64,000 bases of DNA, taken from contig NZ_JAALCR010000007.1 of the NCBI RefSeq assembly GCF_011065895.1, forward strand, positions 62,001 to 126,000, written 5' to 3'. The translations under genes and the position numbers were made by a program. This DNA comes from Paludisphaera rhizosphaerae (GTDB lineage Bacteria; Planctomycetota; Planctomycetia; Isosphaerales; Isosphaeraceae). The notes beneath the pieces were generated by a model. It saw only the letters and a program-made list of their open reading frames with translations. It was not told where the DNA came from and ran no database searches. This document shows, in pieces, positions 55,477 through 64,000 of this stretch (positions are counted from its first letter, which is position 1; each line of letters begins with the position of its first letter).

Positions 55477-55952
55477 TCGACCGCCCGAGATCGTCAAAAC
55501 AGACGACTCGCGACCTGCGGAGGTCGTAATCGCTCAGGGGACCTGGATGGAGGCTCCCGCCTCCGAATCCAGCGCGCCGTCAACTCCACGACGGCGCCGT
55601 CGGCCCCCCGCCAGTCGCTCGATTTCAAACGCCGGTGCCAGGTCGTCGCCTGGTCTTGACACGCGCCGACGAGCCGGCGGATCGACCGGCGAACACTCAT
55701 ATGCATGCGCGATGGTCGAGAACCGCGTCGTAGACTCCCTCGTTTTAGGGATATCGCCAAGACCGACCTCTTCCCCACACTTTACAATCAAATTTGTGTC
55801 ACTTTCGAACTTTTTTCCAGTTTACTGGGCTAACTCGTCTCCTTTCTCGCATTGTCTTGCGAACGATGAATTCGCCGACGAGTTCCCCCCTCGATCGACG
55901 TCGAGGGAGTCGCGCTCACGTGATGGGGCTGAAACGTCAGGAGGCCCGATCG
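55477..55952. other. 476-bp gap
   Basis: No gene convincing. An AT-rich stretch (about 55775-55830) may carry the promoter of the TPR gene. A minus-strand frame at 55494-55778 reads like low-quality protein and lacks a ribosome site. Confidence 0.5.
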
Positions 55953-58361
55953 ATGAACGTGGAACACGACCAACCGACCCTTTTCCACCGAGTCCACGCC
56001 CGCCACGGTTCCATCCTGCTCGTCGCGCTCGCTCTGGCCGGGACCGCCTCGGCGGGCCTCGCACTGACCTGGCGGGCCGCAAAGGCAGAGCGACGAGCCC
56101 TCGACGCGCTTGAGAGCGAAGTCGCCCAGCGCCGGTTCGCCCAGGAGCAACTGGCCGTCGCCCTTGAGGAACTCGACGAACTGTACGCCGACCTGGGAGA
56201 ATGGTGGTTGGCGAACGCCGACGGGTTGACCAGTCTTCAGCGTCAATGCCTGACAAAAGCCCTGCCTCGCTACGAACGGTTCGCGGAGGCTCAGGGCGAC
56301 GCCCCCGACGTCCGCCGCGCCACGGCGACGGCCATTCACCGGGTCGGCCAGATCCGCATGGCGCTCGGCCGCCCCGGCGACGCCGAAGGACCCTTCGAGC
56401 AGGCCGTGGCGATTCGACGACAGCTTGCCGACTTTCCCCCCCACCACCCCGCCGACCGCCTCGCCCTGGCTGAAAGCCTTCGGGCGCGCGGAGCCGTTCT
56501 GAGCACCCTGCGGCTCAAAACCGCGGCGGAACAGCTCGATCGCGAGGCCGCCGATCTGGCCGACTCCCTCGTCGCAGAAAATCCCGGCGAGCCGCTCTAC
56601 CTCGGCGTGCTGATCGAATGCCTGAACGATCTGAGCCAGCGGCAGGAAGACCTGGCGCGAAACGATGAGGCCGAAACGACCCACCAGCGAGCGCTCAGCC
56701 TCGCAAGATCCCTCGCGGCCTCGAATCCGACCGCCCCCAGACATCGAGAGCTGCTGGCCCGGCTTCTCAGCCGCGAGGGAGCCCGCGCCGGTGTGCGGGG
56801 CGAGTGTGACGACGCGGAAGCCGCTCTGCGTCAGACGATAGGCATCCTGAAGGATCTTCAGATCGACGCCCCGAGCCGCATCGACTACCGCGCCAGGCAC
56901 GCGGCGGCTCTGGGCGACCTCGCCGTCGCCCTGAGCAAGGCAAAGCGGCCTCGCGACGCCGACCCCGTGTTGCGCCGATCGGTCGCGATGCACGACGAAC
57001 TGGCCGAGGAGCATCCCGACGTCCTTCTCTACCGCCGACGTTCCGCCGCAGCCTGGCACAACCTGGGCGTGCTGCATGACCGACTCGGCCGGGCAGCCGA
57101 CGCGGAAGCGGCCTGGCGCCATTCCATCAAGCTGTACGAGGACTTGCTTCGCGATTTTCCTGACGATCAAGAATCTCGCGCCGACCTCGCCGCCACCGCC
57201 GCCCTGCTGGCCTCGAAGCTCGATAGCGTCGATCAATCCGCGAAAGCCCTGGAATACCGTGTGATGCAGGCGGACGCGGCTCGATCGCTCGTCGACCTGG
57301 CTCCTGAGAACGTCAACCGTCGCCTGGCGCTGGCGAACGCCTGGATCGACATCGGGGGGAGCTTGATGGGCGTCGGCCGCACAGACGAGGCTCTGGGCTA
57401 CCTCCGGAATGGCCTGGCGGCCTATGAACCTGTGAGCGGCCAGCGCTCGCTGAACATGCAGGGCCTTTCGTATCTGGCCTGCGGGCTAACCAACCTGTCT
57501 CAATGCCTCAAGCTCCACCGCGACGGGCTTGAGGAAGCTGAGTCCGCACTACGGCGTGCGGCCGACTTCCACAGACGCCTGGCGAACCAGCGTCCCGACG
57601 ACCTCGACTTCCAGCGGGCCCTCGGCGAGGATCTGGTCCGCCTCGGAGAGCTGCGAAGACTCCAAGGGAAGTCCGCGGAGGCCGTCGATTTGTGCGAGCG
57701 GGCCCTGGCCTTTCAGCGATCCAACCTTGCCGACAACCCGTCCGACCTGGCCGTGCGCCAGGCCTTTCGGGAAGCGCACTACGAGCTGGCCAAGGCCAAG
57801 CGGGCTCTTGGCGACCGGGCGGGAGCCTCGGAAACCGCTGAGTCGCTCATTCGCGACATGCCCGACGACCCCCAGGCCCTGGCGATGGCCGTCGGGTTCC
57901 TCGAAAATCGAGCCGTCGCCAAGGCCGCCGTCGACAAGGCGGCGGATCTCGGAGCCCGCAATGCGAGTATCCAGAACTTGCTGGCGTACGTCCTGGCCAC
58001 GACGTCCCATCCGGGCCTCCGGGATCCGTCTCGGGCCGTGGAACTGGCTCGTAGGGCGACGGGATTCTCGCCTCTGAACGGCGCGTACGAGTCGACACTC
58101 GGTCTGGCCCTGTTCCGCTCCGGTCAGTACGACGAGGCTGTCGTCAGGCTCGAACGTGCAGAATGTCTTCCCGGCCGTCTGGAAGGCCTCGACGCCCTGG
58201 CCCTTACTCTGGCACACACACAGAAAGGCGACCTGTCGACCGCCCGCAGGCACTACGAGCACGCCATGAAATGGGCCGAAATCCACTCGCTCATCGATCA
58301 GGAAGTCTTCGAAGACCTCCGCGCGGAGGCTGAGGCGGCTCTCAACGACGAGACGTCGTAG
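55953..58361 (+). CDS. Membrane TPR protein (kinase-less relative)
   Basis: An 802-residue protein with an N-terminal cytoplasmic stub, a transmembrane helix at about 19-38 (GSILLVALALAGTASAGLAL), a coiled coil (ALDALESEVAQRRFAQEQLA), then about 700 residues of TPR-like helices (RVGQIRMALGRPGDAEGPFE, and AWHNLGVLHDRLGRAADAEAAW). Such tails are usually fused to planctomycete Ser/Thr kinases; here the kinase part is missing. Repeats resemble those of the kinase at 4797-8039. AGGAGG lies 9 nt before ATG 55953; ATG 55923 is an alternative. Confidence 0.82.
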   Translation: MNVEHDQPTLFHRVHARHGSILLVALALAGTASAGLALTWRAAKAERRALDALESEVAQRRFAQEQLAVALEELDELYADLGEWWLANADGLTSLQRQCLTKALPRYERFAEAQGDAPDVRRATATAIHRVGQIRMALGRPGDAEGPFEQAVAIRRQLADFPPHHPADRLALAESLRARGAVLSTLRLKTAAEQLDREAADLADSLVAENPGEPLYLGVLIECLNDLSQRQEDLARNDEAETTHQRALSLARSLAASNPTAPRHRELLARLLSREGARAGVRGECDDAEAALRQTIGILKDLQIDAPSRIDYRARHAAALGDLAVALSKAKRPRDADPVLRRSVAMHDELAEEHPDVLLYRRRSAAAWHNLGVLHDRLGRAADAEAAWRHSIKLYEDLLRDFPDDQESRADLAATAALLASKLDSVDQSAKALEYRVMQADAARSLVDLAPENVNRRLALANAWIDIGGSLMGVGRTDEALGYLRNGLAAYEPVSGQRSLNMQGLSYLACGLTNLSQCLKLHRDGLEEAESALRRAADFHRRLANQRPDDLDFQRALGEDLVRLGELRRLQGKSAEAVDLCERALAFQRSNLADNPSDLAVRQAFREAHYELAKAKRALGDRAGASETAESLIRDMPDDPQALAMAVGFLENRAVAKAAVDKAADLGARNASIQNLLAYVLATTSHPGLRDPSRAVELARRATGFSPLNGAYESTLGLALFRSGQYDEAVVRLERAECLPGRLEGLDALALTLAHTQKGDLSTARRHYEHAMKWAEIHSLIDQEVFEDLRAEAEAALNDETS

Positions 58362-58372
58362 CCGCCGCTCGG

Positions 58373-58675
58373 TCAGACCAGCTTCCGGGGAGTAGCCTCG
58401 GGACGAGATTCGGGCTGATCCTTTCGTGCACTGAATCCATCCTTGAGCCGGTCCGCGTACGGAATCAGCCACATCAACAGCCGAATCCGGCCCAGAAGGT
58501 TCGACAGCAGGAACGTCGCCCAGAGTCCAAGCAGAGCGACGCCGATGGAAAGATAGGCGAGCAAGCCCGGCCAGAAATAATAGCCGGCAAGCGCGCCGAC
58601 CAGCACCGCGCCCAGGGCCGCCGCGTTCGCGAGGTGAAGCGCTTTCAAGATCAAGGGGCCGAGCGACGCGGGCAT
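58373..58675 (-). CDS. Small membrane protein
   Basis: A 100-residue protein with two hydrophobic stretches (about 8-33 and 36-60) and a polar tail (LKDGFSARKDQPE). No family recognised. GAGGA lies 8 nt before ATG 58675. It converges with the TPR gene, 11 bp between the stops. Confidence 0.6.
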   Translation of the reverse strand: MPASLGPLILKALHLANAAALGAVLVGALAGYYFWPGLLAYLSIGVALLGLWATFLLSNLLGRIRLLMWLIPYADRLKDGFSARKDQPESRPEATPRKLV

Positions 58676-58839
58676 GAGTCGGATCCTCGTTCGAATCACG
58701 AAGTCGCGACGCCGGTCGAGTACGAATCGATCGACTCGCTAACCGAGCGGATTCTCGGGGATCCCTTCATGCAACCCTCGCGCCTGCGCAAACGCCGACG
58801 AGGGCGGCGGGATCGCGCCGCCCCCGATCGCGGGTTGGT

Positions 58840-59139
58840 TCAGGCGATGGCCTTGTGCGCGACCATGTTGTCGGCCAGGGCGTGGCAGTCCGGGCAGAGG
58901 AACGTGACGTTCAGCGGCTCCTCATAGTCCCAATGGTGACGCTGGAGACGCTGGCGACGACGGCACCAGGAGCAACAACGGGGGCGTTCGATCAAGCCCA
59001 GCGACTCGGCCAGAGCCGCCGCGTAGCGCGCCGAGCGGGTGCGAATCCGTCGGGGCTTGATTGAGTCGAGGCAGATGTCCAGATGACGGCCGAGACGAGC
59101 GAACAGGTCGTGCTGACGCTTGCGCCGGATCTTTTTCAT
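58840..59139 (-). CDS. HNH-like zinc-binding protein
   Basis: A 99-residue basic protein. A Cys pair (CCSWC, about 54-58), a central RQRLQRHHWDYEEPLNV and a second pair (LCPDCHALADN) give the CxxC...HH...CxxCH layout of HNH nucleases and related zinc folds. It has a strongly basic N-terminus (MKKIRRKRQ). It may bind or cut DNA, though the flanking metal-binding His/Asn are only partly recognisable. The start at 59139 has no good ribosome site. Stand-alone gene. Confidence 0.6.
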   Translation of the reverse strand: MKKIRRKRQHDLFARLGRHLDICLDSIKPRRIRTRSARYAAALAESLGLIERPRCCSWCRRRQRLQRHHWDYEEPLNVTFLCPDCHALADNMVAHKAIA

Positions 59140-59535
59140 CGTCGCAACCCGTATGTTGGAGTCGGTGGCCACCTCAGATCGAACGCTGGAAGAAAGGAGC
59201 GCGATCGCGAGCCGACTGCGGGCTGCTAGTGACGTCCATGAACGGCCATCCTGAGGTCGGCCCGTTCTCGTCACCGCAAGTATAGAGCAAAATGGATACC
59301 CAGTTCGCCCTACTACCCCTTGATACGAACATGTTCGCAGCCAGGTTCTTCCAATTATTCCAATTACGCCGATTCGCCGCCCGTTTGGACGTTGCGTGGG
59401 CGCCTCGCGGTTCCTGGCGGAGGGGCGTTGGGCGGGCGGAGCGGATCGACGGTCCTGGACACGGAGCGGGCACTTCTGCATACTCTGGACGCAGCCCCGG
59501 AGGCCGGGGTTCGCGTAGGGAGGGGGTGCAGGACG
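59140..59535. other. 396-bp gap with 9-nt phased repeat
   Basis: No gene. The section 59344-59379 has a 9-nt rhythm (TTCTTCC-AATTATTCC-AATTACGCC), similar to 52566-52600. It probably holds the promoter and leader of the sulfite oxidase operon. Confidence 0.5.
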
Positions 59536-60744
59536 ATGGGATCGGATCACGTGGAGAAGCCAACCGGCCCGGAAAGGCCGGCGACGGACCGTCGCGGGTT
59601 TCTAGGAGCGGTGTGGGGCGGAGCGCTGGCGGCGGGCGGACTCAACCGCACAACCGACGCCTCCACCCTCGCCGACGAGTCACCGGCCGGCCCGGACCGG
59701 CGCATGATCGTGCGCACCGAGCGGCCCCTGAACCTGGAATCCCCCTCTCCGGCCCTCGACTCGTTCCTGACCCCCAACGCCGAGTTTTTCGTCCGCAGCC
59801 ACCACGGAGCGCCGGCCGTCGGCCTGCGGCCCTGGGAGGTGGTCGTCGAGGGACTGGTCGAAAAGCCCCTGACACTCAGCCTCGAAGACCTGGCGGGGTT
59901 GAAGACGATCACGGTTCCGGCCGTCCTCCAGTGCGCGGGCAACGGCCGCGCCCTGTTCCGCCCCCGAATGCCGGGGCAAGCCTGGGAGCGCGGAGCGGTC
60001 GGCCACGCGGAATGGTCGGGGGTCCGACTGGCGGACCTGCTGGAGAAGGCCGGCGTCAAATCGGACGCGGCCCACGTTCATATGGTCGGGGGCGACGTCC
60101 CGCCCAACCCCAAATCGCCCGCCTTCGTCCGCAGCCTTCCGCTCGACCGCGCCCGGGCCGAGGACGTGATCCTCGCCCTGACCATGAACGGCGAGCCGCT
60201 CCCCATCCTGCACGGCGGCCCCGCGAGAGTGGTCGTCCCCGGCTGGGGCGGGAACTGCTGGTCCAAGTGGATCCGCAAGCTCGTCGTCTCGGCCGAGGAG
60301 GCCCAGTCCTTTTATATGAAGGCCGGCTACCGCATCCCCCGCACGCCGGTCCCGCCGGGGACCAACCCGCCTCCCAGCGATTTGATCCCCGTCCAGTGGA
60401 TGAACGTCAAATCGCTCATTACCTCGCCGGACATCGGCGGGAAGGTCGGCCGGGGGCCGGTGGAAGTCCGCGGCGTCGCCTGGACGGGCGAGGGCCACGT
60501 CGTGAAGGTGGAGGTCGCCACCGTCCAGGACCCGACCTGGCGCGAGGCCGAATTGCTCGACGCCCCCCGCCAGGGAAGCTGGCGGCGGTTCAAGCTCGTC
60601 TGGACGCCCCCCGCCGCCGGCTCGTTCACCCTCCAGGCCCGCGCCACCGACTCCCAAGGGGAGGTCCAACCAGAGACGCCCCCCTGGAACAAGTCCGGCT
60701 ACCTGTGGAACGGCTACGACCGCGTGTCGTGCACCGTCGAGTGA
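59536..60744 (+). CDS. Tat-exported sulfite oxidase-like molybdoenzyme
   Basis: A 402-residue molybdopterin oxidoreductase of the sulfite oxidase family. A Tat signal (TDRRGFLGAVWGGALAAGG) precedes the Moco domain with LQCAGNGRALF (Cys133, the Mo ligand) and VPGWGGNCWSKW; the C-terminal dimerisation Ig-like domain ends SGYLWNGYDRVSC. It oxidises sulfite to sulfate in the periplasm. The diheme cytochrome c gene starts 10 bp after its stop, as in SorAB systems. ATG 59536 follows a GGAGG-rich stretch. Confidence 0.9.
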   Translation: MGSDHVEKPTGPERPATDRRGFLGAVWGGALAAGGLNRTTDASTLADESPAGPDRRMIVRTERPLNLESPSPALDSFLTPNAEFFVRSHHGAPAVGLRPWEVVVEGLVEKPLTLSLEDLAGLKTITVPAVLQCAGNGRALFRPRMPGQAWERGAVGHAEWSGVRLADLLEKAGVKSDAAHVHMVGGDVPPNPKSPAFVRSLPLDRARAEDVILALTMNGEPLPILHGGPARVVVPGWGGNCWSKWIRKLVVSAEEAQSFYMKAGYRIPRTPVPPGTNPPPSDLIPVQWMNVKSLITSPDIGGKVGRGPVEVRGVAWTGEGHVVKVEVATVQDPTWREAELLDAPRQGSWRRFKLVWTPPAAGSFTLQARATDSQGEVQPETPPWNKSGYLWNGYDRVSCTVE

Positions 60745-60754
60745 GGATTGACTG

Positions 60755-61510
60755 ATGCGTATTTCCTGGGTCGTCCTGATCCTCGCGGCCGTCACGGCGG
60801 GGAGCTTCGTCGTCGGCTATCTAACTCAGCGGAACCGCGCCGCGGCCATCGCCCAGATGCGGGCGAAGATCGCCGAGGAGGAGGTCCGAGTCGCTCAGGA
60901 GGCCGCCGCCAAGGCGGCTGCGGCGCCGCAGCCGAAACTGCCGAGCGCGGCCGACGACGCCGACGATGAGGAGGCCGCCTACCAAAACGCGATGGCGCGG
61001 CGAGCCCTCACCGACAACTGCCTGATCTGCCACGAAGAGGGCATGTTCACCGGCCAACGCCTGACCGCCGCCCAGTGGAAGGCCGAGGTCGACAAGATGA
61101 TCTCGTGGGGCGCGATGATGCCCGACGCCGACCGTAGCAACGTCGAGACCTACCTCTCGAAGCACTTCGGCGAGAAATCCCCTCTCCAGACTCCCGGTCG
61201 AGTCGCCCTGGCCGGCCTCCCCACGCGGGAGATCCCCGGCGACCCGAAGGAGGGGATCGAAGGCGCCGACCTGGCCAAGGGGGCGCAGCTCTTCCTGGTC
61301 GTCTGCGCGAGTTGCCATGGCCCGACCGCCCTGGGGACCGACCTCGGCCCCGCCCTGGCGGATCGCGCCGTGCTCACCCACGCCGGCGACTACCATAAGC
61401 AGGTCCGCGACGGCCTCCGCAAGATGCCCGCCATGAATTCCATGCTCAGCGCCGACCAGCAGCGCGACATCCTGGCCTGGCTTCGCACCCGAGACGCCGC
61501 CAAGCCCTGA
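60755..61510 (+). CDS. Diheme cytochrome c, electron acceptor of the sulfite oxidase
   Basis: A 251-residue cytochrome with an N-terminal membrane anchor (VVLILAAVTAGSFVVGYL) and a coiled-coil linker. Two haem motifs are visible: CLICH at 89-93 and CASCH at 184-188. Distal Met candidates are MMPDADR and KMPAMNS. Being 10 bp behind the molybdoenzyme, it probably takes electrons from sulfite to the respiratory chain (SorB-like). Confidence 0.88.
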   Translation: MRISWVVLILAAVTAGSFVVGYLTQRNRAAAIAQMRAKIAEEEVRVAQEAAAKAAAAPQPKLPSAADDADDEEAAYQNAMARRALTDNCLICHEEGMFTGQRLTAAQWKAEVDKMISWGAMMPDADRSNVETYLSKHFGEKSPLQTPGRVALAGLPTREIPGDPKEGIEGADLAKGAQLFLVVCASCHGPTALGTDLGPALADRAVLTHAGDYHKQVRDGLRKMPAMNSMLSADQQRDILAWLRTRDAAKP

Positions 61511-61518
61511 GCGGCTTT

Positions 61519-61902
61519 TTAGCCCCGCTCGTCATCCTCCAATCGGTCGTCAGGCGGGAAGTGCCGCGCGAGATCCATGCTGTCGTGAAGGACGCGGGCG
61601 ATCTCCAGACACCCGTCGTGTGCGACACGATACAGGAGGAAGTGACGAGGCTTTCGGATACGCCCAATTGATCGACTAACATGGTCTCGGCTGTGACGAA
61701 GGTGGTACGTGAAAGCCCCGTTCGCCAGTTCTGGGCGTTCCTGGACTCCAACGCGCCGGGGGTCTTCCACGAGATCCAAAATCGATTGCGTCAGCAATTC
61801 TTCATAACGCAGGCGGACTCGTTCGCCGAATTGCTCGTGCGACCAGCCGAGGATCGCTTCGATATCCCGCTCAGCCTGGGGAGAAAGGCGGAACCGCGTC
61901 AT
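61519..61902 (-). CDS. parE: ParE/RelE-type toxin
   Basis: A 127-residue toxin: FRLSPQAERDIEAILGWSHE, then ELLTQSILDLVEDPRRVGV, and a C-terminal LYRVAHDGCLEIARVLHD strand. ParE toxins poison DNA gyrase. The antitoxin gene ends 3 bp upstream. Appears intact. Length is somewhat above the usual 95-100 residues, due to a C-terminal tail. Confidence 0.88.
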   Translation of the reverse strand: MTRFRLSPQAERDIEAILGWSHEQFGERVRLRYEELLTQSILDLVEDPRRVGVQERPELANGAFTYHLRHSRDHVSRSIGRIRKPRHFLLYRVAHDGCLEIARVLHDSMDLARHFPPDDRLEDDERG

Positions 61903-61905
61903 GGG

Positions 61906-62205
61906 TTAATCGGCTGATTGGGATTCGCCGGCCTTCGCCGCGCGGCGGCCGATCTGGGCGATGGCGTTCCTCAATTCACTGGCGTTTGAAAGACTCAACC
62001 CCTGCCCCTGGTCGAGCGTCCGAAACCCATCCGAGGCCAGTCCGCGCAGCAACGCCAATTTTTGTTCCTCGGCCCGCGTCCGCCGTTCCAGAAGCCTCAA
62101 GCCCGCCCGAAGCACCTCGCTGGCGTCCTGGTATCGGCCGGCCTCCACCTGCTCTTCCACGAAACGGTCGAAATGCTCGGTGAGCTTGATGTTCCGGGTC
62201 GGCAT
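61906..62205 (-). CDS. parD: ParD-type antitoxin
   Basis: A 99-residue antitoxin: ribbon-helix-helix start RNIKLTEHFDRFVEEQVEAG, then DASEVLRAGLRLLERR, and a disordered C-terminal part that would wrap the toxin. It binds its own promoter as a dimer. Start ATG 62205 has GGGAGA upstream. An in-frame ATG at 62247 would add 14 residues. Confidence 0.88.
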   Translation of the reverse strand: MPTRNIKLTEHFDRFVEEQVEAGRYQDASEVLRAGLRLLERRTRAEEQKLALLRGLASDGFRTLDQGQGLSLSNASELRNAIAQIGRRAAKAGESQSAD

Positions 62206-62263
62206 GGAGGTCGTCTCCCTAGGATCTCGGTCCAGCCTGGCAAGCAACGAAAGCTCAGTCCGG

Positions 62264-63247
62264 TCACCCGTGGGCCAGCATCTCGCGGGCGAAGAGTGAG
62301 GCGCCGAGGACGCCGGCGTCGTCGCCGAGGGTCGCCAGGACGAACTTGATGGTCCGGTTCGGGTCGGTGATGATCTGGCGGCGGGCGGCCTCGGTGACCA
62401 TGTCGAGGTAAGGCTGCCCGAGCGCCTGGGTCACGCCGCCGCCGATGACGACGATCTGCGGGCCGAAGACGTTGACCAGGCCCCCCAGGCCCGTCCCGAG
62501 GTAGAAGGCCGCGCGTTCGACCTCGCGAACGGCGACCTCGTCCTTGTTGCGGACGGCCTCCGCCAGGTCGCCGCTCTTGAGCCTCCCCTTGCGCTGGATC
62601 TTCTCGCCGAGGGGGCAGTCGCGCTTCTTCGACGCCTTGACGAGCCGGTTGGAGATGGCCGTCTTGCTGGCGAGGGCCTCCATGCAGCCCTTGGACCCGC
62701 AACCGCAGCGCGGGCCGCCGGCCTTGACGACGACGTGGCCGATCTCGCCGGCGTTGTTGGTCGAGCCGCCGACGATCCGGCCCCCCTGGATCAGGCAGCC
62801 GCCGATCCCCGTGCCGACGAACGCGGCGATGACGTCCGAATACCCCCGCGCCGCGCCCAGCATGAACTCGCCGTAGCCGCCGACGCGGACGTCGTTGTTG
62901 ACCTTCACCGGCACGCCGAGCGCCTTGGAGAGGTCGGGCCCCAGGGCGAAGTTCTTGACGTTCATGTTGGCGCTGTAGAGGATCACGCCGGCGTCGGCGT
63001 CGAGCGGCCCCGGGGACCCGACGCCCGCCGCGGCGACGTCCGAGCGCGAGAGCCGGGCCTCGGCGAGCGCCTCGTCGATGCAGTCGAGCATCGTCTTGAG
63101 GATCGCCTCCGCCCCTTCCTTGGCCGGCGTGTTCCGCTTGCCCCGGCCGAGGATTTTGTGGTCGGCCGCGACCACGCCCGCCATGATCTTCGTGCCCCCG
63201 AGATCGACGCCGATCACCGGAGGCCCGCCCCCGTGCCCTTCCGCCAT
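62264..63247 (-). CDS. ROK-family sugar kinase (glucokinase-like)
   Basis: A 327-residue ROK protein. ATP site VIGVDLGGTKIMAGV; VKVNNDVRVGGYGEFMLGAA; GTGIGGCLI; zinc motif CGCGSKGCMEALAS with preceding GEIGHVVV; and AGVLGASLFA at the end. No DNA-binding domain, so it is a kinase, probably glucokinase. Start Met 63247. It lies about 100 bp from the ftsH end, same strand. Confidence 0.9.
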   Translation of the reverse strand: MAEGHGGGPPVIGVDLGGTKIMAGVVAADHKILGRGKRNTPAKEGAEAILKTMLDCIDEALAEARLSRSDVAAAGVGSPGPLDADAGVILYSANMNVKNFALGPDLSKALGVPVKVNNDVRVGGYGEFMLGAARGYSDVIAAFVGTGIGGCLIQGGRIVGGSTNNAGEIGHVVVKAGGPRCGCGSKGCMEALASKTAISNRLVKASKKRDCPLGEKIQRKGRLKSGDLAEAVRNKDEVAVREVERAAFYLGTGLGGLVNVFGPQIVVIGGGVTQALGQPYLDMVTEAARRQIITDPNRTIKFVLATLGDDAGVLGASLFAREMLAHG

Positions 63248-63345
63248 TGGGATGCGCCCCTGGGTTGAATTGCGACCGCGGCCTGTCACCGCCTGAGTCG
63301 TCCGCACATTCTAGCGGACGAGCCGTCGTCGCGTAAGCCGGGGCT

Positions 63346-64000
63346 TTAGGAAGAAGGGGTCGCCCCGGCGAGGATCTCGTCCAGCTCGGCGGCGTCGACG
63401 GTCTCCTGTTCCAGCAGGCGGTCGACCAGGCGGTCGAGCGCGTCGCGGCGGTCTTCCAGGATGCGGCGGGCCTTGGTCATGGACTCGTCGACGATCCGGC
63501 GGACTTCCAGGTCGATCTCGCGGGCGGTCTGCTCGCTGTAGCCGCGGTCGGGGGTTGAGCCGCCGCGGGGGGAGTCGCCGCGGTCGGGCGCGTAGCGGAG
63601 GCGGCCCACGACGGGACTCATGCCGAAGTCCAGCACCATCCGCGAGGCGATCTCGGTCGCCCGGCTGAGGTCGCTGGAGCAGCCGTCGGACGGCTCGCCC
63701 AGCACAATCTCCTCGGCGAGCGTCCCGCCCAGCAGGCCGCAGATCGCATTCTCCAGCGCCGTGCGGGTGTGGAGGAAACGGTCGTCCTCGGGCCGGTACA
63801 TCGTGTACCCCAGCGCCGCCGATCCCCGGCCGATGATCGTCACCTTGTGGACGGGATCGGTCTGGGGGAGGCTCCGCGCCACCAGGGCGTGGCCCGATTC
63901 GTGGACGGCGATCCTTCGCTTCTCGTCGGCGCGGAGCAGCCGCTGACGCTTCTCCGGACCGGCGATGAGGCGTTCGACGCCGTCCTCAAACTCGGCTCTT
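63346..64000 (-). CDS. ftsH: FtsH ATP-dependent zinc metalloprotease (C-terminal part)
   Basis: The C-terminal ~218 residues of FtsH; the frame is still open at the window edge, so the AAA domain lies outside. RRIAVHESGHALVARSL is the HExxH zinc motif; YMYRPEDDRFLHTRTALEN-like sequence, GGTLAEEIVLGEPSDG (third metal ligand region) and SSDLSRATEIASRMV follow, typical of peptidase M41. It degrades membrane and short-lived cytosolic proteins. The extreme C-terminus is short and acidic. Confidence 0.93.
   Translation of the reverse strand, partial: RAEFEDGVERLIAGPEKRQRLLRADEKRRIAVHESGHALVARSLPQTDPVHKVTIIGRGSAALGYTMYRPEDDRFLHTRTALENAICGLLGGTLAEEIVLGEPSDGCSSDLSRATEIASRMVLDFGMSPVVGRLRYAPDRGDSPRGGSTPDRGYSEQTAREIDLEVRRIVDESMTKARRILEDRRDALDRLVDRLLEQETVDAAELDEILAGATPSS

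Noticed and set aside
61500-61530. Possible terminator GAGCGG/CCGCTC between the cytochrome c and parE genes
   Set aside because: The stem is only 6 bp and the T-run lies in the loop rather than after the stem.

Overview
The window looks like a chromosomal segment of a planctomycete, most likely from the Isosphaeraceae (Singulisphaera/Paludisphaera-like). It is very GC-rich. The lineage is suggested by a DUF1559 pseudopilin-like protein, a very large ThuA/PVC-type dehydrogenase/HEAT/cytochrome c protein, a Ser/Thr kinase with a DWG motif and kinesin-light-chain-like TPRs, a PEP-CTERM protein, a sulfatase, and an HTH-receiver response regulator. The assignment rests on reading families by eye; no database search was run.

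Layout. 1-4.2 kb: a truncated histidine phosphatase coupled to a small membrane protein, an XRE antitoxin beside a wrecked toxin, a decayed second copy of the phosphatase/membrane pair split around an esterase, a K+ channel and a secreted HAD protein. 4.4-4.6 kb: first copy of a palindromic dispersed repeat. 4.8-11 kb: Ser/Thr kinase-TPR, SixA-like phosphatase and a sulfatase. 11-18.7 kb: DUF1559 protein, small lipoprotein, propeller protein, Tat-exported enolase-superfamily protein, DUF1349 protein and a DUF4303 pair. 18.8-27.6 kb: glycoside hydrolase family 2, a MITE-like element, the 1436-residue multidomain cytochrome and an orphan ABC permease. 27.8-34.8 kb: OprP-like porin, Cys/His-rich exported protein, FlgM-like anti-sigma factor, an MCE/MlaE lipid-transport cluster without a visible ATPase, and an SGNH-like hydrolase. 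34.8-36.9 kb: second (inverted) repeat copy, zinc-ribbon protein, and a DUF433/DUF5615 toxin-antitoxin pair whose toxin carries a 5-bp tandem duplication. 36.9-42.3 kb: methyltransferase, PEP-CTERM protein, endonuclease/exonuclease/phosphatase protein, C45-type acyltransferase. 42.1-46.5 kb: a 41-residue small ORF, a small membrane protein, an ACP-like protein that appears circularly permuted, GspE/PilB-type ATPase, an exported Pro/Ala-rich protein, the third repeat copy and a Fur-family regulator. 47-52 kb: carbonic anhydrase, GrpE, thiol peroxidase, HEAT-like protein, MnmG. 52.2-58.4 kb: a long leader with a near-consensus promoter, a two-component pair (excisionase-like HTH-receiver plus HDOD-like histidine kinase) and a TPR protein. 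58.4-64 kb: small membrane protein, HNH-like protein, sulfite oxidase/cytochrome c pair, ParDE, ROK kinase and a truncated FtsH.

Themes: much export and surface catabolism (sulfatase, GH2, esterases, porin, cytochromes); several type II toxin-antitoxin loci in different states of decay; and two ABC transmembrane components with no adjacent ATPase. The most unusual items are the permuted ACP-like gene beside a divergent GspE ATPase, the HTH-REC/HDOD-kinase pair behind a long AT-rich leader, the three-locus palindromic repeat family, and the toxin gene interrupted by a 5-bp tandem duplication.
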